Below, in pieces: positions 11,606 through 21,125 of a stretch of 37,851 nt of DNA; positions within the stretch are counted from its first letter, which is position 1, and every line of letters starts with the position of its first letter. The position numbers and the translations under genes were made by a program. A model generated the notes under the pieces. That model made no database searches. It worked only from the letters and a program-made list of their open reading frames with translations, and had not been told where the DNA came from. This DNA is from Paramacrobiotus richtersi (Eukaryota > Tardigrada > Eutardigrada > Parachela > Macrobiotidae), in contig JAQGAU010000150.1 of NCBI GenBank assembly GCA_034698045.1, positions 1-37,851 of the forward strand, written 5' to 3'.

Positions 11606-12420
11606 AAACAAACAAACAAATAAGTATTGTCGCTCGAGTGAAGCTTTCATGCCATTAAAGATAATAATACTGTACAAACAAACATTAGCGTCACACATTC
11701 GCTGCCCGTCCTGGCCGAATTACAGAAAGCACTTCGGCCAACCTAGTTCGCCGATGGAGGAGCCGTTCCCAAACAACCATGGCGTTAGCCCGCTGCAGCT
11801 CGATGCTGATCCGCTGGTAGATACTTTGGCTCGCTTCTTTCCCGTTTCTTGGCGGATCTTCTGGACCAAAACACACACATCAATCGGTGCGCTTCCGGAC
11901 CCCGCGGTCCCATCGTTTCGAATGCCAATCTGATAACGATATTGGTTGTTTTTCAATGTTTGAACTTTTAATGCATTTTTAGGATTTGCTAGCGCTGGCC
12001 TTGTCTCTTGCTGCGGCTTCTGCCAATTAATAAATAATGCCAATGGACAGAACAGGTACTTCCTCGTCATGTTCTGATAATTGATGACCTTTGCCTGCTC
12101 TGCCTGTACTGCCGCTGCTACCGCCTTCTTGGATGTTGCCGGAAGATAGGTTAAGGCCACCGTGCGTCGTCGGGTTGCATCCCAAGTCAACATCTTGCCC
12201 CGAACTCACGGCGCTAGCGTAATGCCGTCCGGACGTTTCTCGGTCTGTGATATCCCCGGGGGCTCCAGTTCTATTTCGTATCCGGCAGACGCAAATATTC
12301 GCTTGACAATACTGTTCAGAGTGGCGTGGGCTTTCTTTCTCCCCGCACTGCTGTTGCAGCTCAGTGCCGCTTCTTATACTGCATGAACTTAATGTAGAGC
12401 TGCCCGTGTTGGCGGTACCA
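11606..12420 (-). mobile_element. Decayed 3' end of a reverse-transcriptase retroelement (frameshifted)
   Basis: Read right to left on the minus strand, short blocks in different frames follow the C-terminal region downstream of RT in many animal retroelements. First come ALSC and SAGRKKAHATLNSIVKR, then ELEPPGISQTEKRPDGITL and a stop near 12215. Then LTWDA, AAAVQAEQAKVINYQ and RKYLFCPLAL in the next frame. The last is QSIYQRISIELQRANA in a third frame, ending at a stop near 11691. At least two frameshifts and in-frame stops break it, and the RT domain itself is absent, so it is 5'-truncated and dead. On its 3' side is a TGTTTGTTTGTTT run (complement of 11606-11622), perhaps its tail. It interrupts the B-C spacer. 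Class is not resolved; an RT-encoding element is well supported. Confidence 0.72.
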
Positions 12421-12425
12421 ATCAA

Positions 12426-12940
12426 ACAGCCTGTTACGAAAAGTAAATTCCTTGTCTGGTCTTATGATCTCACTGTAGCTTATGACCTGCAAACTGTTGC
12501 GGTATTACACGGGTATTAGGTGCTTCTGTTTACCCTTATTAAAGTACTAAACTGCAGCAATGATTCGCCATGCAGCGGATGACGTCCCGCTTAAGCATTT
12601 GCGCGCGTCTCGCATTTGACAACCATTCTTTACACCATAGCGAAGCTGAATCAGACGGGTCTCTCCGAGCCCCTTTCTGTTAGTCTAACAGAAAGGGGCT
12701 CAGAGGAGGCCCGTCTGATTCAGTTTTGCTATGTTTACACTTTCGCTTGCAGCCAACAAAACTGGAGAATCAGAGATTCAGAATGATGCCGATTCCAGTA
12801 TGTGTGCATTCCGAGATGCAGTGGTCACGTCACGGCAGCGGAATAACGTATGACGAGCCAACGGCGCTTGGGTGGTGCTTTTTATAGTTGCTTTTTTCGC
12901 TTCCGCTAGCTTTTCAGTGCGTTATAGTTTAGTGTGAAAT
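12426..12940 (+). promoter_or_regulatory. 5' flank of copy C
   Basis: The left part is homologous to the flank of copy B. A TTTTTATAG tract near 12880-12886, about 57 nt before the ATG, could be a TATA-like element, but copy B has no clear counterpart. The large palindrome at 12637-12732 lies in this flank and is absent from copy B. Confidence 0.4.
12637..12732. repeat. Long palindrome, about 47-bp arms, in the copy C 5' flank
   Basis: Arms 12637-12683 and 12685-12732 meet at a single central base (CTGTTAG-T-CTAACAG). The inner 19 bp are nearly perfect (GAGCCCCTTTCTGTTAG), then a short mismatch, then CTGAATCAGACGGG perfect again. The flank of copy B lacks it, so it arose or arrived after the duplication. 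Confidence 0.9.
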
Positions 12941-15900
12941 ATGACGGAGTATTTAGCGGAGGCTATACGGGATCTGCATCAATATCTTGGACAGCGTATT
13001 AGTGTGATTACCACGGGTGATAACCGATTTGAAGGAAATCTGAAATGCATTGATCCAGAGAAGGAAACAATCGCTCTGGAAAGGGGTAAGTGCCGGGTTT
13101 CTTCAGCGCGGGTATCCGTAACATTGCACTCAAGGGCTAAAATAGTGTGTAGTATTAAAAGTGTATTGTGTAGTATTAAAAGTGTATTGTGTAGTATTAC
13201 CGTGGCCAGTGTGCAACATTAAAAGCGTCGAAATCCGTTGAGAAATATTTAGAGGGGTCCTTTTGTAGTTGACGTAAACAAATGCAGCAGTTTGACATTT
13301 ATGGTTGCCCGTCCAAGATGTTTTCTGACGTTACTTCGACTGATTTCTGTGCGAATTTGGCTAAAAATCAGACCTTCTGTTTCGAAAATGTTCGTCACCT
13401 TCGCGCTTCGCGCGAATTGCGGCATTTCTCCCTTAAAAGTCGTTGAGGTCGGTTAAGGAACAAGATCGGTTTAAAGGCCTTCAAATTCTTTTTGATTTGC
13501 CTCTGAAGAAAACCAGCAGTTTTGTATGAAAATTTGCCTGTTCCGGGTCATTTCCGGCGCTTTTTTCACGAATCTGGCTGAAAATTAGACGCTCTGACTG
13601 TAAAATGCTCGTTACCGTCGCGCTTCGCGCGAACCGAAGCAATCAGCATTAAAACCAGGTTCCCGGTTGTGATGTTGTCCTAACGTTAGGCGATAGCAGG
13701 ACAGCCGCACACTTACATAAACGGTTTTCCCTAAGCTGCATTATGATTTTACCGAGCATTTGGTCAGATTCTAGTGTCAGCCGGGGTGACGATTTCCTAC
13801 CCACCGCCCCAGGGGGGCTACCCCCTGGGGCCGCCGGGGGCAGAGTGTAGTATTAAAATCATACTATTTTAGCCCCTGCATTGCACACCAGGTACATGTC
13901 AGGGAAACCGAAAAAACTCTCTTGTTCTGGTACACGGTTGCATCCTGTTGTTTTTTTCAGCTGTATTTCTGGTGCCATTGCCGTACTTAAATCGATATCA
14001 TAATAGTGATCCTGGATCGCCGATCTCGGCTGATTTTGATTGATCATGATTCATGACAGGCCACCGATTACTTTCTTTGCACTGATCTTCCGACTTCAGT
14101 AACTTAAGCTTTATGCATATTTATGCATCGTATGTGATAGTATATACCTCTACGCATCGTTCTTCACTCAGGATGACCATTAGAAGTTCAGAACAGCATA
14201 GAACCAACCCACAGTTTTCCATCCGTTGCACATTACTTGAAAGTTGAAGTACCCAATGTGCTTTCGATTTCAACTGATTTCTTTGAATGGTTGGCAGAGT
14301 TAGGCCCACTTTTTCAACAATCAACGTAATCCATTTCTGAATGGAGAAGCTGGCTGTGTTATTGATTTCAGCTGTTCTAATACAGTAAAACCTCTGGATA
14401 CCATACACCGTCCGTTCTGCCCGTTCTGTATGTTACTCACGGGCGTATTTTAGGAAAAAAAGGCCCCCAGGCCCCTTCTATGGGCAGTGAATAACTATCC
14501 CGGAGATGCATACAGAGGACGTGCATATACTCTCCTACGCTGATTATGTAACGTCGGAATGCAGCACGACATGTTGGTGTTGTTAAAGTACTGTTAAAAA
14601 GTAGTAAAGTTATTGCATCTGTGTATGTTACGAGATGTTGTACTCTATTGCGAGTACTAGATCCTGTTTTTCATTAACCTGTAGCCGCATGTAAGAGAGA
14701 GGTCAGTTAAACCAGGAAAAATAGCTCGGAAACGTGTATGTAAACACTGCAAAGGGGTGAATGTTATAAAGAGAAGCTCCCCTGTGATACAGCTTACGGG
14801 GGATCGAATCCAGTTCCATGCGGCGCGAATGTATTGAAGGGGTGTAATTTATGAAGGATTGTATGTTAAGAGAGGTCTTACTGTACAACAAAGTGTGTTC
14901 AATTAGCAGTTCGCTTCTGTGGAACGGAGAGCCGCGAAACGTCTAAATATGCCGCAGCTCAAGAAGAATTGTACAGGGATATCAAATTGCAACTGAAAAA
15001 AGCCAGAGAAATTTTCGCTCATATTCAGTGTTCTCCTGAAGTGAACACGGACCCGGCAATTGTGGAGGTACGTGTTTGTTGGAGCGACAGCGACCGCATG
15101 CTGGCGTTCCGCGCGTAGGTGGATGTAAAGGTACACAGATTAGTTTTGCGTGTTAGCATCTGTTGCAATAATAAAATCTGCGCAGTTTTTAAAAAAAATC
15201 TAAATAAACAGTATGTTAATAACACCACAGTAAGTTAGTTTGCAGAACAACACAGTAGCGAAATATTTAGTATTTATATCGGCCGATGCCGTCAAAGTAG
15301 ATAGTGAATTTATAAGGCACTATTTCAGCCCGCGATGGTTAATCTCGGCCGCTCATTGTTCCCTTTTCATTAGAACAGTTTTCGGTGTTGCCTGTTGTCG
15401 CATGCTGATTGCATTGTACGGCATACAAACCTTACTAGTATCTTGGACAACGCACAGACGCATCGATCTGCACTGGTCTTCTGCTATCTGGGCAGAAAGT
15501 ATGAATTGTTTCAAGGTCGAGTTTCCCAGACTTCTCTTCATGTTTCGGCTCAATTAAGTGGTCGATTGTTTTAGATCGGTGAAGCAATTACTCCCATTCT
15601 CTGGGCTACAACGCGCTTACCAAATGGTCAGGAAGTATTCGTCCTTCCCTCACCACCGGACCAAAGGATCTCACAGGAGCGGACCGCGAGCAGCGATATG
15701 TGCTTGAACATTGTTGGTGCTACGAAATTCCTCAACAAGTACCTGCCTGAACAACCGCATGCCACTTTCATAACGGCATCCAATGTTCGGTGCGAAGGAA
15801 GATTAAGCCAGTTGGATTCCAGCAGTCATATGATTTCTCTTTCGTCTGGTATGTGGTGTATGTGTAGTGAATACTATGTATATAAGCAACTACATAGTTG

Positions 15901-17760
15901 AAACAACAATACTACTGTTTCCGGTAATTAATTAATTTAGATCTTGTATATCTGAGCAGCAAAGAATTTATTGTGGAAAGTCCCGATCTTTTTGCAGTGC
16001 GCATTTTTGGTACAGAAGAGCGGCCGGCCATCAAGCACGTCCCACCACGACGAGGAAAATGTCTGTCAGTCAAATTTTTCGTCAATCAGCTGCGCAAGAT
16101 TCGCCTCCGTGTAGCGGCGCGTGAGGAGTTTTTCGAGGATGACGCTGTTGTTTTTGACAAGGTACTGTGCGTAGTTTCTTTTGGCTTTGGATATGACAAC
16201 AAAATCGAAAAGAAAGAACAATCTCGCAGACTTTATTAATTTTTTTTATAGACTTCGGAACAAATAATTCCAATCGAACTGGATGCAGCATGTCCGTTGC
16301 CGATCGCTCTTCAAGGATCCGTAGAAAATGTACTGGAGCGGAGTACAAGTACCACACCATCTTCTGTCGTGGAAAACAGCTTCGAGCACGAGAATTCCGC
16401 TGTGCTGACCGATCTCTTTTCAAGTGGTCTGACTACTACGCAGACAGCTTCGATACATACGGACAACGTCCCCGAACTTCAAAAATCAAAACGCCGAGAT
16501 GCAGCGGGGCGGTGGACAAAAGCTGCAAAACCATTTGAAGTCCACCCGAAAAAAATCCAGTACGAGCTTGACCGGTGCCAACAACGCGTAAAACGTCCGA
16601 CTGTAATACTGCGGTTCAGGAGACTGTGCCCTGAAAAAGGCGAAAGAGATCATAACGTGTGCCTCGGGAAGAAAGACTCTTATCAGACGATTATCCAGCC
16701 TGTTGCAATTGGTACGGCTATCAACGGGGATAAGGAGGCTCTGTCTGCCCACAACAAATGAGGCGACCGTATTCGATGTTAATGTAATGACATGGTCTAA
16801 TGTAAGTACGTTAGCGATTCATTCTTGTATAAGCTTCTTTGATTGAAAATAAGGTATCTAGTTCTGCGTTATCCATGGACGAAGGTTTTCGCGCAGGTAT
16901 CTAGTTCTGCGTTATCCATGGACGAAGGTTTTCGCGCTTAATTTGCAGTAAAGATATTTTTGACAACAGCAAAAGATTAGAAAGATAAATACTGAACGTC
17001 GTATGCATGTCTCACGTGTCAGTCCACTGGTATATTTATTTACAACAAGATATTTATAGTGCAGGTTTCAGCACACCGATATCAGTCAAATTACAGCTTA
17101 CTGGGCAAAATCACCGGTAGCTTAACTTTTGATTATTATTGTCATTACAATGTTACTATTTGTTTACAATGTGTCATTATGTATCATCATTGATTCACTG
17201 TGAATTCATTAAACAAGAATTGAAAAGAGTAACCATTATGCACAGGTGTACCAAACGGGTTCCGTAAACGAGCTTCTTTCTGACTGCAAATGTACTGTAC
17301 TTCTAGTGTGTTTTATTGTCCTCTTTGTGTTACTGTCACAGCGACTGCAACCTACTGTAACGGCGACGGATACATCCCACTTCCGAAGCTCGTGTTGATT
17401 TGTCATTAGAATTATGAGACGAAGCCAAAAGATAAAATACTTTGTACCATATTACAGAAGCGTCTGGTCTGTCCCATATGCAAGGACCTGGCCTACAATA
17501 TGCACAATATGGATAGTCATTTTACCAGGAAACACCGGCAACAGTATCCCAGATACGAACTGCGACTTTGCTGCGACATCTGTCGCAAGCATGGTTTTTG
17601 CGGACAAACCCCTCTGCTGCGGAAACATATGGAAGACAGGCACGGTATCCTAAGGATCAAATTGGATGGCACCACACGGTGGAAAATGGACGCAGTACGG
17701 GAACAGCAAGACGATGCGGCTTTCATTACATCCACTATGCAACCTATACGAAATGTTTGA
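12941..17760 (+). CDS. Copy C: paralog of copy B with a frameshift in exon 5
   Basis: Exons 12941-13085, 14910-15067, 15575-15848, 15998-16161, 16252-16801 and 17458-17760 mirror copy B. The first four have exactly the lengths of copy B (145, 158, 274, 164 nt). Both LSm domains are intact (YLGQRISVI, RFEG, VRFCGTE; then VRCEGRL, VRIFGTEERP). Exon 5 is 550 nt against 570. A net 4-nt insertion near 16745-16750 leads to TGA at 16759-16761, so the simple product is 416 aa and lacks the fingers. Exon 6 is nevertheless open, with a canonical C-x2-C-x12-H-x4-H finger and a second C-x2-C-x14-H-x4-H motif. Possible readings: an LSm-only truncated protein, rescue by an alternative donor, or a young pseudogene. 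Intron 1 (1824 bp) is swollen by two transposons. The donor after exon 4 (GTACTG) is weaker than the GTATGT of copy B. Confidence 0.7.
13130..13878. mobile_element. hAT-like non-autonomous element (MITE) in intron 1 of copy C
   Basis: Left end CAAGGGCTAAAATAGT (13131-13146) and right end ACTATTTTAGCCCCTG (13863-13878) are inverted repeats of the CAGGGGC type used by hAT elements. The 8-bp direct repeat CATTGCAC flanks it (13122-13129 and 13879-13886), with one extra T at the left. Inside are a 21-bp tandem repeat (GTGTAGTATTAAAAGTGTATT) at 13147-13199 and a diverged pair of about 73 bp (13343-13416, 13561-13633), each ending in CGCGCTTCGCGCG. A G/C palindrome lies near 13806-13845. There is no transposase ORF. 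Copy B has the empty site. Confidence 0.8.
14393..14883. mobile_element. pogo/Tc1-mariner-like MITE in intron 1 of copy C
   Basis: Terminal inverted repeats CAGTAAAACCTCT (14393-14405) and AGAGGTCTTACTG (14871-14883) differ at one base and are flanked by TA on both sides (14391-14392, 14884-14885). Ends of the CAGTAnAACCTC form and a TA target duplication are typical of pogo-type elements. At 491 bp it has no transposase. It sits 26 bp before exon 2; removing it leaves TTCTAATACAACAAAGTGTG, which matches TTCTAATTGCAACAAGGTGT in copy B. Confidence 0.82.
16852..16937 (+). repeat. 43-bp exact tandem duplication in intron 5 of copy C
   Basis: Units 16852-16894 and 16895-16937 begin AGGTATCTAGTTCTGCGTTA and end TTTTCGCGC. 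Copy B has one diverged unit at about 9486-9526. The two units look identical, so the duplication is recent. Confidence 0.95.
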
Positions 17761-18169
17761 CTATTATTTGTAAGTTATTTGTATTTGTAAGTTACATGCT
17801 TCTTTCGACGTCATGGTGTATGATGCAGGTTTCCGGGTACTGTATCTGTACAACTGTTTTGACTTCCGTCTCGTATAAATGTATTTTCGAAGCATTAAAC
17901 CTGTTACTGCGGGCACCTGAAATATTACTTGTGAGTACATTAGTGGTACCAAGAACTTACTACACTTCTAGGACCGTCAACTGTTATGTGACGTGACTCT
18001 CACATATAAGTTTTGATTTGTTTTCCGTCTGTACAAGTTTTGCGAACACAGTACTAGTTCTGTATTAAACAGTTACACATTAAAAAAACCAAAAACATCT
18101 TCCATTTCCTTATTCGAGTCGACAGTATCATAACACAAAAATACCATTTCCGCGCTGAATTTCAACGCT
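17761..18169. other. 3' flank of copy C
   Basis: ATTAAA at 17894-17899, 134 nt past the stop, and another at about 18063 could serve as poly(A) signals. A direct repeat TATTTGTAAGTTA occurs at about 17764-17795. No gene is seen. Confidence 0.4.
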
Positions 18170-18362
18170 TATACTGACAAAAATAGGACGCGGGCGGCCG
18201 TCGGCAGGGTGGGCTTCTGAAAAATGTCACTGCTCAGTCCGCCGCCGAGATACCTTCGGAGACAGCCAGACAGGTCGGTCGGGCCCGGATGTACAGCGTA
18301 CGAAAGAACAAAAGAAATGCCGCAGCTGTAGATGCGGCATTTCTTGTGTTCGTTCGTTGCTG
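18170..18362 (+). pseudogene. Fourth family copy: exon 5 fragment
   Basis: GGACGCGGGCGGCCGTC at 18186 is nearly identical to the AT-hook region of copy A at 121-137. Similarity continues through GGCTTCTGAAAAATG, CAGTC-GCCG and CAGGTCGGTCG, matching 155-236 with deletions. In frame it gives LTKIGRGRP against LTRRGRGRP in copy A. After the deletions the frame differs from copy A and runs to a stop at about 18362. No exon 6 or LSm exons follow or precede it. It is closer to copy A than to B or C. Its right part merges with the palindrome at 18301-18356. Confidence 0.68.
18301..18356. repeat. Inverted repeat, 24-bp arms
   Basis: Arms 18301-18324 and 18333-18356 share AAGAAATGCCGCA with its complement, 22 of 24 positions, around an 8-nt loop. 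Weaker symmetry (ACAGC) continues outward. Confidence 0.85.
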
Positions 18363-19510
18363 TGAAGTGTGAACGGAATTCCCAGTGGAAGACGCACTTC
18401 CCCGACTTTCCTCCCAAGTTTTCGCATCTGCACTACAGAATCCGTCAGTATAATTCTGCCGCCAAAATTCGAAATCCAAGAATTAAGCATTGACAATTTC
18501 AAGTACATATTGACGGAAATTATATAAAACGCCGTCATACAGACAGATGGTAGGTTTCAAGTACTATTTGTTATGTGAAAACTCTCAGTTTTTGCCTGGC
18601 GTATCATAATTATACCTATCTCCAGTTTTCCTTAAGCAAAAACGAAATGATATCCGGCTGTATATATTTTATCAAAGCATAAATAATTCAGAAAAGCAAT
18701 AACTGGCCCACAATTGCAAAATGCTCCGCATGCTACCTACTTAGCGCATTGGCGGCTTTGACGTACGGAGGAAAGGACATGACGAATTGCGAAAACACAC
18801 TCCGAAAACTTGTATAACGCGATAGTGAATTGCCTATACTTTAACGATCTCTCAATGTCAATGAATACGTCTCGGCGGGCGGGAAATAAAACTCTACTTG
18901 AATTCTGAAACATTTTCTGAATTGGAGAACTTCGAAACCCCATGAAGGAGATACAGTCAGCGGGTGCAATCGTTTTCTTCCAGCACTTTAACAGTGAGTT
19001 CAACCATCGTAAATGCTGCCCTGACTCGATATCCAATGATAAGGACACAATGAAGTACAATACATCAATGTGTCGCTATCTTTGGAGAGCGAGTCACGGA
19101 TTCCCAGTCAAGGATCCACGATCGTGGATTTCAAATTCCCCACCCATCTCTTCTGTTCTGAATGTCTACCAAGGCAGGCAAGCTGGGATATCTTCCACTA
19201 AACAGCAAATTCAAAAGTCCGTTCATATGCGGCGCATAAAATTCAAAAACAAGGTATTCAGATTTCAACCACTTGGACAGCAAATGCCAGAAAAGTCCAG
19301 AAAATAAACTGGTCAAAGTTTCAACTTGAACCTAGTAGAATCTCGCTCAATGCCGGCGCCAAGATGCCAAATAAGATTTCTGACCACTTCGCCTGGACAT
19401 GTACAGAAGGCGGCACACTCAGAGAGGAACACTTCGAGGACGAAAATTCGAATCATCGATATTGTCACATTTAATGATATTTTGGATAGTCAAGGTCACC
19501 AGGTATAATA
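18363..19510. other. Spacer with unrecognised open frames
   Basis: Frames of about 100-120 codons occur on both strands: plus 18942-19307, and minus 18737-19060 and 19131-19316. The minus frames (with FYAPHMNGLLNLL and FIDIERSLKYRQF) look somewhat protein-like and could be pieces of a decayed element read right to left. I cannot assign a family, and they are interrupted between 19130 and 19060. No splice pair or paralog supports a gene. Confidence 0.3.
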
Positions 19511-20958
19511 AACTTTATGTACACCGTCAACTATCGAGTTCGAAATGACCTTTATAATAATCATTGTGGCAACAAGTTATGATCGCAGATTCGCAATGTA
19601 GCATGTAGTAATGTTAACAGGCATCATGATAGATTAACAGCAAACGGTTGGACTTTGAATTTTTATACTAATCGCTTTTTAACACGTTGGACTTATAGCA
19701 TAGAAGGGATACAATTGTTATCCATCATTCGTATGACCCGGATCGAGTTACTACCTCTGGCTCGCTCATCCGTACTAGTACAGTATATGTTTTCTCCAGT
19801 TTGGTTATCAGCATTTGTTCATCCTTGATGCGTAATGCACGAACATGCTTGTTGTGGAATGTGAAGACTACGTGCTACAGTGTTGCATACAAACTCAGCG
19901 CAATACTCGTGGAAGTTCTCTCTGCCGTTCGCCGTTAAGGACAAGCCAGCGAAATACCTGGTACTTGGGTACTCCATCTGTCGGGTTCGCCAATTTATCC
20001 TTTACAGTAGACGATGTACCCGTGACCTCGAAGTTCCCGGCACTTCATCTGTCGGGTTCGCCAAATTCTCAAAAATACAAAAACGCTCGCTTCGTTGCGA
20101 GCCCACTCCGCACAGCAATATCGACAATTCAAATTCCAAGATGCATTCGGAGATACATGGCATCTGTATAGTACTATTATCGTTATTACTGTGTGCTGTC
20201 CACAGTAGACAAGCAAAAACAAGCGAACCATCACTATTTACAAAAGCTCCCGGCGGAACAGAAAACATCAGTAACGTAATTTTGTATATTACAGATATGT
20301 ATGGGCTGATCCATTACTGTCCAACAGTTGGTAACTCGTGCTGTTGAATAACAGGTGCTGTAAAATATTGTTCAGCCATACGTAGATCAGTCGGTCAACA
20401 CGTACAGTGCGGCCGTCAGGGTAACGCCGATGGCTCAAGTCATTACCAGATCGGCCCCTCCAAAGACAGCACCCATCTTTTCTCAATGAGCATTGTTTTG
20501 GCCTTTGCCTCCAATGTGGACCAGTTTTTTGGCTTATCCAACCCGTTTTCCGGATCTGCACAATTGTTTTTCCACTATGAGTTACTTGAAAATCTTTCTG
20601 CGCGGCCCATCATTTCAAACCAAACAAAGCGCTTTTTCACAATTTTTACGGAATTTATTCACACAGACGATTTACACACAGAGTTTCTCCCACAACGTTG
20701 GTCATAACAAGATAGGCGCGGAATAAAAACTTTGAGCATAGAAATTCTTGATGTTCTAAGCCGGTTGCAAATGGTCAAGTATACATTATAATCCACACAA
20801 TACAACACCGAGTATATACAAATGTCCAGCAGGAATCAAAAAACGGTTTCTGGAGACGAGAGGGGACAGCGAGAGCACCAGGAATTGTTCATTTCACCAT
20901 GGCCCTAACACTCTACTGTGTCAACACGGAGAACACTGGAACAGCCGAGACAACAACA
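19511..20958. other. Spacer with short direct repeats, no supported gene
   Basis: CATCTGTCGGGTTCGCCAA occurs exactly twice, 71 bp apart (19975-19993 and 20046-20064), each within a longer diverged repeat. GCTCGCTTCGTTGCGAGC near 20088 is a small palindrome. A 155-codon frame at 19880-20347 spans these repeats and has no recognisable domain. TTTATT at 20654-20659 (AATAAA on the minus strand) could end a long transcript of the Dpr gene. Confidence 0.35.
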
Positions 20959-21071
20959 TCAGCGGGCGATCCGCACGAGTATTAGGCTGATCCACGTTAT
21001 AAAGGGCATGGTGGAGGAGGTGTGGGAGGCGGTGTTTCCGGTCCGGCGCCGGAGAGCGATTGGTGTTTTAC
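20959..21071 (-). CDS. Possible alternative last exon of the Dpr-like gene (hydrophobic tail)
   Basis: A weak acceptor (TTTACGCAG) opens at 21071 in phase 1. If exon 4 is spliced at CCCA|GTTAGT (ending 21664) instead of reading its TAG, the frame runs 36 residues: a basic start, a Ser/Thr stretch (NTASHTSST) and a hydrophobic end (MPFITWISLILVRIA), then TGA at 20959. Small residues followed by a short hydrophobic tail are what a GPI-anchor signal looks like, and several Dpr proteins end this way. The total would be 930 nt, 309 aa. Phase and frame agree, but both splice sites are mediocre. Confidence 0.4.
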
Positions 21072-21100
21072 CTGCGTAAAGTGGATATTAACAACCTATT

Positions 21101-21125
21101 TTTATTTCTATAATGAATTTTTATT
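21101..21125 (-). terminator. Candidate poly(A) signals of the short Dpr form
   Basis: TTTATT at 21101-21106 and 21120-21125 reads AATAAA on the minus strand, about 530-560 nt past the stop at 21659. They lie in a small tandem repeat (TTTTTATTTCTATAATGAA, about 21098-21180). They would precede the optional fifth exon, as expected if polyadenylation and splicing compete. Confidence 0.35.

Noticed and set aside
11691..12425. Minus-strand open frames of 132 and 157 codons as intact genes
   Set aside because: The retroelement-like blocks switch between three frames with stops, so each long frame is part real remnant and part shadow.
13130..13878. Repeats with CGCGCTTCGCGCG considered as a CRISPR-like or bacterial array
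   Set aside because: Only two diverged units, no regular spacers, and the whole block has hAT-type ends and target repeats inside a eukaryotic intron.
14803..14820. GGATCGAATCC resembling a tRNA T-loop/B box
   Set aside because: One base off the consensus, no A box or cloverleaf arms at the right distance, and it lies inside the pogo-like MITE.
19880..20347. 155-codon plus-strand frame as a gene
   Set aside because: It crosses the 71-bp spaced direct repeats and has no homologous motif, splice partner or paralog.
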